Shown here in pieces: positions 8,485-16,719 of a stretch of DNA of 35,241 nt (the first letter of the stretch is position 1; the number at the start of each line of letters is the position of its first letter). Under the pieces are notes generated by a model. That model did no database searches and was not told the origin of the DNA. It was given only the letters and a program-made list of their open reading frames with translations. Origin of the DNA: Thermomicrobiales bacterium (GTDB taxonomy: Bacteria; Chloroflexota; Chloroflexia; Thermomicrobiales; CFX8). The DNA lies in assembly GCA_023954495.1 (NCBI GenBank), contig JAMLIA010000029.1, positions 1 through 35,241 on the forward strand. Reading direction: 5' to 3'. The position numbers and the translations under genes were made by a program.

Positions 8485-9592
8485 CAGTAGCTCCTCCGGT
8501 CATGTCGTCCATCGTTTGGCACGCACGGCGCATGATAGCCGCATTTCCCGGATGGATCGACGGAGCGCCCTCGATTGTTCGGAACAGCGCGTGTGCGAGC
8601 CAGAGAAGCGGGATCGCAGAGGGGATGGGTGCGAGGGATTCTTCGATTGTCGGGAGCGGCGTGTGCCAGCGGGCATCATCGGGTTGGCCGCCGATGCGCC
8701 AGCGGTCGATCCCGGCAACCTGGCAGACACGGCTGAGATCGGCGTGGCGACCGTCGGCCGGGCCGGATGGTGCGATCTGAACCACCAGATCGCCGCGTCG
8801 CAGTGCACGCAGGCCACCGAGCAGGGCGTCCTCAACCGATATCGCCGTTGCGAGGCGACCGCCGGTCTCAGCAAGCGCCAGACCGGCTGACTGCGCCAGC
8901 GCGGTCAGCGGGCCAGCCGCGACGATGAGCACCCGGGCATCCACAGTGGCGATGGCCGCGGCGACTTCAGCGGCTGCTGCGCGACTCGGCAGGGTTGAGT
9001 TGACGATCTCGCGCAGCTTCGGGAGCGAATCGCCGCTCGCCGAGCTGGGCTCGAACCGTGCTGCGATGCCGCCGATGGCTGCGACTGCGGCCGGCAGATT
9101 CGCCAGATGCGTCGGCACGTTCGATGGGCCGACTTTCACGGTCGTCGTTGCGTTCGAGATGATGCCATCCGGGCCGACAACGGCGATGGATGGCAAGCCG
9201 GCGTGCCCGGAGCGCTGGACGACGCGCGAGGCGTAGGCACGATCCTCGCCTGTGGCGATAGCGATCAGCAGGTCACGGCCATCGAAGCCGGGCGCATAGG
9301 TGGCCATATCAAACGCATGCCCGGCGCGCGCATCGACGCCAATAGCACGCAGCAATCCGGCCCCGATGTCCGCAATCGCAGCACTGTGACCTGCGCCGGA
9401 GAACCGCACGCGGCGAGCCTCGAAGATGTGCGCGGCAGCCTCGCGAATAGACGCGAAGTTCTCGGTAATTGCCGTCGAAACCAACTCCGGCTGGGCGAGG
9501 ATGCAGGCTTCAAGCTGTTCAGCAAGCGACAGGGTAGCGTCGGGCGTCGGGTCAGCGACGGTCTGGTTGCGGTCGGTCAAGTCATTCGACAT
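8459..9592 (-). CDS. Double SIS-domain protein (sugar-phosphate isomerase-like)
   Basis: A protein of 377 residues from the ATG at 9592, which has GGAGG eleven bases upstream; an ATG at 9610 (383 residues) is an alternative with a poorer ribosome binding site. Two SIS (sugar isomerase) domains can be seen. The first spans about residues 25-190 (RRVRFSGAGHSAAIADIGAGLL, then DLLIAIATGEDRAYASRVV); the second starts near residue 215 (ARVLIVAAGPLTALAQSAGLALAETGG). The layout is that of the GlmS isomerase half and AgaS/FrlB-type proteins, without a glutaminase domain. It probably isomerises or deaminates a phosphorylated amino sugar; the exact substrate is not evident. The 3' end overlaps the S9 peptidase gene, so the two are likely co-expressed. 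A hairpin separates it from the sufT-like gene upstream. Confidence 0.8.
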   Translation of the reverse strand: MSNDLTDRNQTVADPTPDATLSLAEQLEACILAQPELVSTAITENFASIREAAAHIFEARRVRFSGAGHSAAIADIGAGLLRAIGVDARAGHAFDMATYAPGFDGRDLLIAIATGEDRAYASRVVQRSGHAGLPSIAVVGPDGIISNATTTVKVGPSNVPTHLANLPAAVAAIGGIAARFEPSSASGDSLPKLREIVNSTLPSRAAAAEVAAAIATVDARVLIVAAGPLTALAQSAGLALAETGGRLATAISVEDALLGGLRALRRGDLVVQIAPSGPADGRHADLSRVCQVAGIDRWRIGGQPDDARWHTPLPTIEESLAPIPSAIPLLWLAHALFRTIEGAPSIHPGNAAIMRRACQTMDDMTGGATDDPTPNPD

Positions 9593-9628
9593 TGGGTTGG
9601 TGTCCTCCATCTGCCACCAAGGATACGA

Positions 9629-9644
9629 CCCGGCAAAAGCCGGG
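9629..9644 (-). terminator. Short GC hairpin at the end of the suf operon
   Basis: A perfect 6-bp stem CCCGGC/GCCGGG with an AAAA loop, 34 bp after the stop of the sufT-like gene and before the SIS gene. No T-run follows on either strand, so termination would be weak and read-through into the SIS and S9 genes is possible. Confidence 0.45.
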
Positions 9645-9677
9645 CCGTCGATGTTCCTTGACTGTGGTTATGGCTGC

Positions 9678-9986
9678 TTACCAGATGCCCAGCTCGTCGC
9701 GAGCATCCTCGGTCATCATGGCTGGTGACCAGGGCGGGGACCAGACGATGCGGACGAAGGTGCTGCCGCCGCCGTCCAGCTTCGCGACTGTCTGCTGGAT
9801 ATCCTGGATGATGACCGGCCCGAGCGGGCAGCCCATCGAGGTCAGCGTCATCGTCACTTCGACGTCGTTATCGTCTTTGACGTCGATCCCGTAGACCAGG
9901 CCAAGGTCAACGATGTTGACTCCGATCTCCGGGTCGTAGACCTCTTTGAGCGCTTCAAAGACCACGTCATCGGTTAGTTGCGCCAT
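9678..9986 (-). CDS. SufT-like MIP18/DUF59 metal-sulfur cluster assembly factor
   Basis: A 102-residue protein that is essentially one MIP18 (DUF59) domain. It has the conserved start VYDPEIGVNIVDLGLVYGI and the reactive-cysteine motif TSMGCPLGP with Cys53. Members (SufT, PaaD-like, eukaryotic CIA2) help mature Fe-S proteins or hand clusters to targets, acting in the cytoplasm. It is the last recognisable gene of the suf operon, 20 bp downstream of the Rieske gene, which supports a role in Fe-S maturation. An MIP18 protein at the end of sufCBDSU is a common arrangement in Gram-positive and Chloroflexota-like genomes. The name sufT is not used as symbol because this protein lacks the N-terminal extension of some SufT proteins. 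Confidence 0.85.
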   Translation of the reverse strand: MAQLTDDVVFEALKEVYDPEIGVNIVDLGLVYGIDVKDDNDVEVTMTLTSMGCPLGPVIIQDIQQTVAKLDGGGSTFVRIVWSPPWSPAMMTEDARDELGIW

Positions 9987-10006
9987 CTGCCCTCCTCACT
10001 GCTGGT

Positions 10007-10327
10007 TCAACCCCGCGGTTCCGTCGCAACCTGGATTTCGCTGTCAACGATACGAATATCAAAGACCGGTAGCGGCACTGTTGCGGGAAACGACTCGACC
10101 GCCCCAGTGCGGATATCGAACATCGCGCCGTGGAGCGGACACTCGACGGTATAGTCGTACAGTTCACCCTCCGTCAAGGACGCTTCCTCATGCGTGCAAG
10201 TGTCATCAAACGCGAACCACTCGCCATTAACGTTGGCGATACCAACAATTCGGCGGCCAGCCTTGACCGCCTTCATCTCGCCCGGCGCAAGGTCTCCGAC
10301 CCGCCCGACGCAGACGAACTCGCCCAC
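10007..10327 (-). CDS. Rieske [2Fe-2S] ferredoxin-like protein
   Basis: A 106-residue soluble Rieske protein. The cluster ligands are Cys44 and His46 (CTHEEAS) and Cys63 and His66 (CPLHGAMFD), the C-x-H ... C-x2-H pattern. The rest matches the small ferredoxin component of ring-hydroxylating oxygenases or NirD-like proteins. The start is a GTG with a GGGGGA purine tract six bases upstream; an overlapping ATG four bases earlier is out of frame. No oxygenase partner is nearby. Its place between sufU and the sufT-like gene suggests an electron-transfer role in Fe-S assembly, or that it is an early recipient of clusters; that is inference from context. Confidence 0.9.
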   Translation of the reverse strand: MGEFVCVGRVGDLAPGEMKAVKAGRRIVGIANVNGEWFAFDDTCTHEEASLTEGELYDYTVECPLHGAMFDIRTGAVESFPATVPLPVFDIRIVDSEIQVATEPRG

Positions 10328-10374
10328 TCATCCCCCAAATCCGTACCAACCAGCGACGAATTCCGCCGACCCGA

Positions 10375-10759
10375 TTACTCCTCGGGCCAGCCGTGGAATC
10401 CGTAGGCGCTGGCCTTCAATACTTTCAACCCCAGGAGGGCGCATTTAATTCGCGCCGGGCTGATCGGAATACCAATCTCGTCGAGGAGATCGTCCTTCGA
10501 CAGCTCTTTGACATCCTCAATCGTCTTCCCGGCGACCATCTCAGTCAGCATCGAGGTCGCGGCCTGGCTGATTGCACAGCCACGCCCGCTGAATTTGATG
10601 TGTCAGCGATGCGATCGCCATCAGTTACAAGTCGATGCGGATACGATCGCCGCAGAGCGGATTCGTATCCTCATAGGTTCCGTCGTTCGGGTCAAGCGTG
10701 CCGTGGTTGCGCGGATTGCGATAGTGATCGAGGATGTGCTCGCGATAGAGATCCGACAT
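10375..10759 (-). pseudogene. sufU: SufU scaffold/sulfur-acceptor gene, broken by two apparent frameshifts
   Basis: From the ATG at 10759 (GAGGAAG upstream) the frame reads as SufU through YREHILDHYRNPRNHG and NPLCGDR (Cys36, Asp38), then hits TAA at 10627-10625. A one-base shift there recovers TDGDRIAD. A second one-base shift near 10600 recovers KFSGRGCAISQAATSMLTEM and continues through ARIKCALLG to the TAA at 10375. With both bases restored the protein would be 128 residues with all three zinc/sulfur-binding cysteines, normal for SufU, the partner that accepts sulfur from SufS. Either the sequence has two base-calling errors or the gene is inactive. It lies 21 bp after the sufS gene end. 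A second, intact scaffold gene of the same family is at 28995-29522. Confidence 0.85.
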
Positions 10760-10780
10760 GGCTACTTCCTCAGTGCTGCG

Positions 10781-12029
10781 TCACGCGGCTGGATAGCTCG
10801 AATAATACCGCGCCTGCCGCAGGCCGTCGATCAGGCGGTCCACGTCGTCGTGGGTGTTATACACGGAGAAGCTGGCACGCGCCGTTGCGTCCAGGCCGAA
10901 TCGGGCGTGGAGCGGCTGCGTGCAGTGATGGCCCGCGCGGATACAGACGCCGTCCTCATCGAGAATCGACGCAACGTCGTGCGGGTGAATGCCGGTCATG
11001 CTGAAGCTCAACGCGCCGCTACGCTGCTCGGGCGGCGGGCCCCAGATGGTGAGGTCCGGAAGCTCAAGCAGCTGTCCAGGCGTAGGCGATCAGCTCGTGC
11101 TCGTGCGCCTCCACCGCGCCATGCCGGATGTCGACGATGTAGTTGCAGGCGGCGCCGAAGCCGAACGCGTCGGCGACGCTGGGCGTGCCGGCCTCGAACT
11201 TCGACGGCAGATCAGCCCAGGTCGACTCGCGCAGACCGACGACGCGGATCATGTCGCCACCACCCAGGAATGGCGGCATCGCCTCCAGCAGCTCGCGCCG
11301 ACCGTAGAGCAGGCCGGACCCCATCGGACCGAACATCTTGTGGCCCGAGGCGGCGTAGAAATCTACACCCAGCTCAGCGAGGTTCACACCGACGTGCGGC
11401 GCTGCCTGCGCGCCATCGAGGAGCACGAGTGCGCCGTAGTCGTGCGCCCGCGCGATGATCTGCTCGATCGTGGATTGATCGTGCCCAGTATGCTCGACAC
11501 GTGGCAGACCACGAGGCGGTTCCGCCGCTGGCCAGGGTGTCGGTCCAGATCTTCCAGTCGCAGCAGACCGTTGTCGTCTACGTGGATGAACTCCAGCGTC
11601 GCGCCGGTGCGCGCGGCGACAAGCTGCCAGGGCACGAGGTTGGAGTGATGCTCCATCTCGCTCAGGACGACAACGTCACCGGAGCGCAGGTTGGCGTCAC
11701 CCCAGGTGCGCGCAACGAGGTTGATCGCCTCGGTGGTGTTGCGAACGAAGATGATCTCGTCGGTCGAACCAACGCCGAACAGGCGCGCCACCTGGTGGCG
11801 TGCCTCGTCATACGCCTCGGGTCGAGCGTTCGGCCAGCGCGTAGACGCCGCGGCTTTGGACGTTGGCGTTGTCGTGGCGGTAGTAGCTGTCCATCGCCTG
11901 CAGCACAGCCTCGGGCTTTTGCGACGATGCGGCACTGTCGAGATAGACGAGATGGGGATCGTTCAGGATCGGAAACTGTCGGCGGAGCGCGACGGCGTCG
12001 AGCGCCGACTCAGGGGTGGTTGCGCTCAC
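10781..12029 (-). pseudogene. sufS: SufS cysteine desulfurase, broken by about three apparent frameshifts
   Basis: The gene begins at a GTG (12029) with AGGAGG six bases upstream. It is recognisable end to end across three frames: LRRQFPILNDPHLVYLDSAASSQKP, then EAYDEARHQVARLFG, then LLDGAQAAPH and the PLP-lysine site SGHKMFGP, then the active-site cysteine in RAGHHCTQP. Frame changes are needed near 11820 (an extra base in a GGG run), 11472 (a missing base) and 11080 (one extra or two missing bases). Restored, the length is about 415 residues, normal for group II SufS/NifS-type desulfurases that take sulfur from cysteine and pass it to SufU. All key residues survive, which favours sequence error over decay, but as given no full-length product can be made. 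Confidence 0.85.
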
Positions 12030-12094
12030 TGCGACCTCCTGTCACCAGCGCCCGCGGGGAGGCACGGGCGGAGTTCATAGGGTGCGCGTGTCGC

Positions 12095-12122
12095 GATCGC
12101 GCCTCCTCAATGAGGCGCGATC
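12095..12122 (-). other. Strong hairpin between sufD and sufS
   Basis: A perfect 11-bp stem (GATCGCGCCTC / GAGGCGCGATC) with a 6-base loop, in the 106-bp gap between the sufD stop and the sufS start. No T-run follows, so it is more likely an mRNA-processing or stability element, or a partial terminator that lowers sufS expression, than a full terminator. Confidence 0.65.
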
Positions 12123-12135
12123 ACAACAGAAGATG

Positions 12136-13471
12136 CTAGACCATGTAGCCGATCTTACGGTCGATCGTTCCCGCACAGTCTTCTGTACGGATTCGACCGG
12201 CACACGCTCGATCACCTCGTCAAAGAAGCCATCAACGATCAGCTTCCGCCTCGGTGCGAGAGATACCGCGGCTCATCAGATAGAAGACGTACTCTTCCTC
12301 GATCTGAGCGATCGTCGCGCCGTGCGTACAACGCACATCGTTCGCGCCAATCTCCAGGTTCGGGATCGAGTCGGCCCGCGCCGTCGGGGACAGGATCAGG
12401 TTGCGGTTTGCCTGATAGGCGTCGGTGCCATGCGCTTACAGACTCGATGACGCCGGAATAGACCGACCGCGAGCGATCTCTGATCGCGCCTTGAACAGCA
12501 GGTCGCTCGATGCGTACGGCGACTCGTGATTCTGGCGGGTCTGGTTGTCGAAGTGGTTGGTGTCGGCGAAGTAAAGACCAAGCATCTCAGCCGACGAGCC
12601 GGCCTCGACCAGGTTAGATGCAATCAGCGTCTTCGACATCCGCGCGCCGAGCGAAACGTTCAGCGAGCGAACGGCGGCGTCCTGATGGATGACACCCTTC
12701 TGCGTCGAGAAGTTCCAGGTGTGGCGACCCCAGTCCTGCACCTGAATGTAGCGCACCTGCGCGCCCTCAGCAGCGTGGACCTCAACGACACTGTCGGCGA
12801 TTGATTCTTCGTCCTGCGTCTCCGAGTCGAAGTCAACGAGCGTCACGTCGGCGTTTTCTTCAGCCACGATCAGGATGTGGTTGAACGTCGCGATGCCGGC
12901 AGCTTCCTGAACCGAGAAAACCCGGAATGGCAGATCGACCTCGACGTCCTGCGGGACGAAGCAGGACAAACGCCGTTGAAGTCCAGAATGCACCGTGCAG
13001 CGCAGCGAACTTGTTGTCCGTCACCGGCACGGTCGCGTCGCTCATGAAGTACTTCTGCAGCAGCTCGGGGTGTTCGCGGACAGCCGTCTCCAGATCAGAG
13101 AAGACGACGCCCTGCTCGGCCAGCGCCGAATCGACCTCGAAGTAGATGATCGACGAATCGCGCTGGACGACGACGCCCGAAACCTCGCCGGCCGCCTCCA
13201 CCTCAGCCGCGACGGCAGCTGGCAGATCGGCACGACTCGTCAGCCGGTCCGCCTGATCGGCGAACGGCAGAACCTCATCGATCGGCAGCAGGCGCAAGTC
13301 GGTACGCCGCCACTCCTCGTCGGTCCGCTTCGGCATCGGGATCTGCTCGAACGCTTCCCACGCCTCAATGCGCTTCTGGCGCAGCCAGTCCGGTTCCTGT
13401 CGGCGGTGCGACAGCTCGTCCACCGCCTCGCGCGAGAACCCCTTCGTCGCGCCCTGAATAGTCGTTGACAT
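12136..13471 (-). pseudogene. sufD: SufD Fe-S assembly protein, broken by about five apparent frameshifts
   Basis: The ATG at 13471 follows GGGAG. The N-terminal part reads as SufD to FAALHGAFWTSTAFV, then shifts near 12970. The next frame gives VPQDVEVDLPFRVFS through SLNVSLGARMSKTL to SSDLLFK. Further shifts near 12490, 12435, 12248 and 12165 are needed to read SRSVYSGVIES, TDAYQANRNLILSPTARADSIPNLEIGANDVRCTHGA, LIVDGFFDEVIERVP and the terminal IDRKIGYMV before TAG. Restored, it would be about 445 residues, the normal size. SufD joins SufB and SufC in the cluster-building complex. Several of the shifts fall in short runs of identical bases. As written the gene is inactive; sequence error is at least as likely as true decay. 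Confidence 0.85.
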
Positions 13472-13508
13472 ATATCTCCCTCACGTCGATGGGACGTGGT
13501 TCTCGCGA

Positions 13509-13552
13509 CGCGGGCCGGTGTTGGCAGATATGTCTGCCGACTCGTGCCCGCG
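13509..13552 (-). other. Nested stem-loop between sufB and sufD
   Basis: The 95-bp gap between sufB and sufD holds an inner stem TTGGCAGA/TCTGCCGA (13521-13528 with 13533-13540, one U-G pair, TATG loop). It lies inside an outer stem CGCGGGC/GCCCGCG (13509-13515 with 13546-13552). No T-run follows. Probably an mRNA processing or stability element. Confidence 0.5.
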
Positions 13553-13566
13553 CCGCGTTTCCCGAA

Positions 13567-14962
13567 CTATCCGACGGACCCTTCCATCTCAAGCTGGATG
13601 AGGCGGTTCAGCTCGACGGCATATTCGAGCGGCAGCTCTCAAGGATTGGTCACCGAAGCTGCTGACGATCATGCTCATCGCGTCGGACTCAGAGATACCG
13701 CGCGACCGCAGATAGAACAGCTGCTCTTCGCCGATTTTAGAGACGGAAGCCTCATGGCCGACGCTGACGTCATCTTCCTCAATTTCAATATACGGATAGG
13801 TGTCCGAGCGGCTGGCTTCATCCAGCAGCAGCGCGTCGCAAACCACGTTGCTTTTGCTGTGGTGCGCACCCTTGCCTACCTTGAGCAGACCGCGGTAGCT
13901 GGCGCGGCCGCCGTCCTTGGAAATGGACTTGGAGACGATTTTGGAGCGGGTATAAGGCGCCCCGTGGACAACCTTGCCGCCCGCGTCCTGGTGCTGGCCG
14001 TCGGTCGACATCGCCACCGAGAGAATCTCGCCGCGAGCGCCCTCTTCCATCAGCCAGACAGCCGGGTACTTCATCGTGATCTTGGAGCCGAGGTTGCCAT
14101 CAACCCACTCCATCGTCGCGTTCTTGTAGGCGGCGGCACGCTTCGTCACGAGGTTGTAGACGTTCTTCGACCAGTTCTGAATGGTCGTGTAGCGGCAGCG
14201 CGCGCCTTCCTTGATGACGATTTCGACGACTGCCGAGTGCAGCGAGTTCGACGAATAGGTCGGTGCGGTGCAACCCTCGACGTAGTGGACGTAGGAGTCC
14301 TTCTCGCAGATGATCAGCGTCCGCTCGAACTGCCCCATGTTCTCGGCGTTGATGCGGAAGTACGCCTGCAGCGGCACCTCAACGCGAACGCCCTCGGGGA
14401 TGTAAACGAACGATCCACCCGACCAGACCGCCGAGTTCAGCGCGGCGAACTTGTTGTCGTTGGGCGGAATGATCGTGCCGAAGTACTGCTTGACCAGTTC
14501 CGGGTACTCGCGCACGCCGGCGTCCATGTCGAGGAAGATGACACCCATCTTCTGGAGGTCCTCACGCAGCGAGTGGTAGACGACCTCGGACTCGTACTGC
14601 GCGCCGACACCGGCGAGGAACTTCCGTTCGGCTTCTGGGATACCGAGCTTCTCGAACGTGTCCTTGATGTACTCCGGAACCTCGTCCCAGGACTTGCTGG
14701 CCTTCTCGGTCGGCCGGATGTAGTAGTAGATGTCCTCGAAGTCCATGTCGGAGAGATCGGCTCCCCAGGTCGGAACCGGTCGCTTCTTGAAGTAGTCGTA
14801 TGCCTTCAGCCGGAACTCGCGCATCCACTCAGGCTCGCCCTTCATCTCGGAGATGGCGGCGACCTTTTCGGGATCGATTCCCTTCTCGGCCTTAAAAACG
14901 TAGTCTTCTTCGTCGCGGAATCCGTACTTGTACTGTCCGAATTCCAGCTCGGATACTGACAT
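13567..14962 (-). pseudogene. sufB: SufB Fe-S cluster assembly scaffold, frameshifted near its C-terminus
   Basis: The true start is the ATG at 14962 with AAGGAGG five bases upstream; the open frame reaches further but the extra residues are not SufB-like. About 430 residues read cleanly as SufB: GFRDEEDYVFKAEKG, YYIRPTEKASKSWDEVP, EGCTAPTYSSNSLHSAVVEI and SRGISESDAMSMIVS. Near 13640 one extra (or two missing) base moves the frame. The normal end, ELPLEYAVELNRLIQLEMEG, follows in the next frame up to a TAG at 13567. As written the protein would end about 22 residues later in foreign sequence (stop at 13589). SufB is the core of the SufBC2D scaffold. The break affects only the last helix region, so partial function cannot be excluded. 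Confidence 0.88.
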
Positions 14963-15005
14963 CAGCGCCTCCTTGCGCAGTGCTGGACGGCAAGTAGAGC
15001 GGCCG

Positions 15006-15803
15006 TTAAGCCGTCGCAAGCTCCGGCACGTACTTGGCCATGAACTTGTCGTAGCCGAGATCCTCAAGCTCCGACGCCAGCTCGGGGCCGCCTGACTTGA
15101 CGATGCGTCCCTCAGCCATGATGTGGACGAAATTCGGCTTGATGTAGTTGAGCAATCGCTGGTAGTGCGTGATCACCAGCATCGCCATGTTGTCGGTGAA
15201 CAGCGCGTTCACGCCGTCCGACACGGTGCGAAGCGCATCAATGTCGAGGCCCGAGTCGGTCTCGTCCATGATGCAGAACTCCGGCTCAAGCATCGCCATC
15301 TGCAAAATCTCGGCGCGCTTCTTCTCACCACCGGAGAAGCCTTCGTTCAAGTAGCGGTTCGCGAAGGACTCATCGACCTTCAGCAGCGCCATCTTCTCGC
15401 GGAGCGTGCGGCGGAATTCGCGCGGGGTGAACGGAGCGACATCCTCGCCCTCGTCGGCGCGGCGCTGGCGACGCGAGTTCGCGGCCATACGCAGGAAGTT
15501 CGCCATCGAGACGCCCGGGATCGAGGTCGGGTACTGGAAGGCGAGGAACAAGCCGAGCTGTGCGCGCTCGTCCGGCCCCATCTCCAGGATGTTCTCACCC
15601 TTGTAGAGAACCGCGCCCTCGGTAACCTCGTAGTTCGGGTGGCCGGCGACGGCATACGCCAACGTGCTCTTGCCGGAACCGTTCTTGCCCATCAGCGCAT
15701 GAATCTCGCCGCGCTGGATGGTCAGATCAACGCCACGCAGAATCTCCTGGCCCTCAATGCCGGCGTGGAGATTCTGAATCTGAAACAGTGGGGTATCGCT
15801 CAT
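15006..15803 (-). CDS. sufC: SufC Fe-S cluster assembly ATPase
   Basis: A 265-residue ABC-type ATPase that powers the SufBCD scaffold. Walker A is GKNGSGKST at residues 39-47, the ABC signature SGGEKKR at 157-163, and Walker B CIMDE at 177-181 within the SufC hallmark [12 protein letters not shown]. The C-terminal [11 protein letters not shown] is also typical. The start is taken at the ATG at 15803; a GTG seven codons earlier (15824) is in frame but has no better ribosome binding site, and a GGAGGG lies 13-14 bases before the ATG. It is the first suf gene, intact, and 43 bp ahead of sufB. Its promoter probably lies in the 102-bp gap to fur. Confidence 0.95.
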   Translation of the reverse strand: MSDTPLFQIQNLHAGIEGQEILRGVDLTIQRGEIHALMGKNGSGKSTLAYAVAGHPNYEVTEGAVLYKGENILEMGPDERAQLGLFLAFQYPTSIPGVSMANFLRMAANSRRQRRADEGEDVAPFTPREFRRTLREKMALLKVDESFANRYLNEGFSGGEKKRAEILQMAMLEPEFCIMDETDSGLDIDALRTVSDGVNALFTDNMAMLVITHYQRLLNYIKPNFVHIMAEGRIVKSGGPELASELEDLGYDKFMAKYVPELATA

Positions 15804-15864
15804 AATCTGGCTTGCGCCCTCCACAAGGTATCGACTTTCCGACGCCCGTCCTTCGCGCGCCGTC

Positions 15865-15893
15865 GCGACGACATGCTCGTCGCACTTAGTATA
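15865..15893 (-). promoter_or_regulatory. Candidate suf-operon promoter with palindromic operator
   Basis: On the minus strand a TATACT -10-like box (15893 to 15888) is followed at once by a perfect palindrome: 7-bp arms GCGACGA / TCGTCGC around a 5-base centre CATGC (15865-15883). The palindrome would overlap the transcription start, an ideal place for a repressor. No good -35 hexamer is seen; that region lies at the end of fur. A close relative of the element is in the cupredoxin leader. Which regulator binds (Fur, an IscR/SufR-like protein or another) is unknown. Confidence 0.5.
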
Positions 15894-15905
15894 CCGCTAG
15901 GTTGA

Positions 15906-16337
15906 TTAACTCTGGGACTCAACCGTCGACTGACACACCGGACAGACACCGGAGAAAACGGTCTGGTGCCCAGAGATGTCGTAACCGGTCTGCTCGGCAG
16001 CCACCTGCTGGGCGAGCAGCGCAGTCGGAACGTCGACATCAACCAGCGTGCCGCAGACGAGGCAGTGCACGTGATCATGCCGGTCGACGCGCTTATCGAA
16101 GCGGCTGGCCTGATCGCCAAAGGGGAACTCAAGGATGAGCCCGCGCTCGGCGAAGAGATGCAACGTGCGATACACCGTGCCGTATGCGATCGTCGGATAC
16201 TTCCGGTGCACGCGCTCGAAGATCTCGCCGGCAGTCAGGTGCCCCGTCGCCGAACGGACCTCCTCCAGAATCGCCGCGCGCTGCGGCGTCATCCGAAAAT
16301 CTACCTGCTCACAAAAGAGCTCAGCCCGCTCCGCCAT
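15906..16337 (-). CDS. Fur/PerR-family metal-dependent transcriptional regulator
   Basis: A 143-residue regulator with an N-terminal winged helix (MTPQRAAILEEV and the recognition region TIAYGTVYRTLHLFAERGLI) and a C-terminal dimerisation domain. Structural zinc ligands are Cys92 and Cys95 (CLVC) and Cys132 and Cys135 (CPVC). His33, the RHDHVH cluster (His87/89/91) and His124 are candidates for the sensing metal site. Whether it senses iron, peroxide or zinc cannot be settled; the adjacent suf operon favours iron or oxidative stress. It lies immediately upstream of sufC in the same direction, so it may also feed the operon by read-through. Two tandem 16-bp repeats directly precede its ATG and overlap its purine-rich ribosome binding region, suggesting self-repression. 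Confidence 0.9.
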   Translation of the reverse strand: MAERAELFCEQVDFRMTPQRAAILEEVRSATGHLTAGEIFERVHRKYPTIAYGTVYRTLHLFAERGLILEFPFGDQASRFDKRVDRHDHVHCLVCGTLVDVDVPTALLAQQVAAEQTGYDISGHQTVFSGVCPVCQSTVESQS

Positions 16338-16370
16338 AGTTGCGAATCACTCCCAGTTGAGAATCACTCC
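16338..16370 (-). promoter_or_regulatory. Tandem 16-bp direct repeats in front of fur (candidate Fur-family operator)
   Basis: Read on the minus strand, GGAGTGATTCTCAACT (16370 to 16355) and GGAGTGATTCGCAACT (16353 to 16338) differ at one base and have a 17-base period. The second copy ends directly at the fur ATG. Binding here would cover both the leader and the ribosome binding site. Assignment as an autoregulatory operator is inference from position and repetition. Confidence 0.55.
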
Positions 16371-16719
16371 TAGATGTCCACCGAAACCATAGCAATTTCA
16401 TCGGCATTGGTCAAGATTTGGAGCCGCGGGCCGTCCAGGCTTATGCCCCAGCCGTCGCGCGGGGCCGACGACCTCCGATTCCAGGCTGATCATGCAGTAC
16501 TGCACCAAGCGCTTGGTCATGCCCCTGCGCGACAGCGCGATGACCGCTGATCCAGCAGCAAGCCGTCGGCCCGGCATTGGCGCTGCAACTCCTGTCACGC
16601 CGCGAGGGTCGCTTCGCTTTCGAGACCGATTTCGCCATGACCGCCCACTCGTCGCTATAATCGCGCCAGTATCACCCCAATCTCGCATCCGATCCGTACC
16701 CGTGCAGAGGCGTGGGAGC
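16371..16719. other. Non-coding gap between fur and the LuxR-type regulator gene
   Basis: About 350 bp between divergent genes. The plus frame is open from 16492 but the translation before 16720 looks like nothing known and lacks a ribosome binding site. A consensus TATAAT at 16656-16661 with a poor -35 (TTCGCC at 16631, 19-base spacer) is the best promoter candidate for the LuxR-type gene; it would start transcription about 50 bp before the ATG. No terminator or RNA gene was found. Confidence 0.5.

Noticed and set aside
10600-10627. Programmed frameshifting in sufU as an explanation for the shifts
   Set aside because: No slippery heptamer or downstream stem was seen, and so many shifts across four genes cannot all be programmed.
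13496-14959. Plus-strand open frame of 487 codons opposite sufB
   Set aside because: The minus strand encodes unmistakable SufB; the plus frame has no ribosome binding site or recognisable motif.
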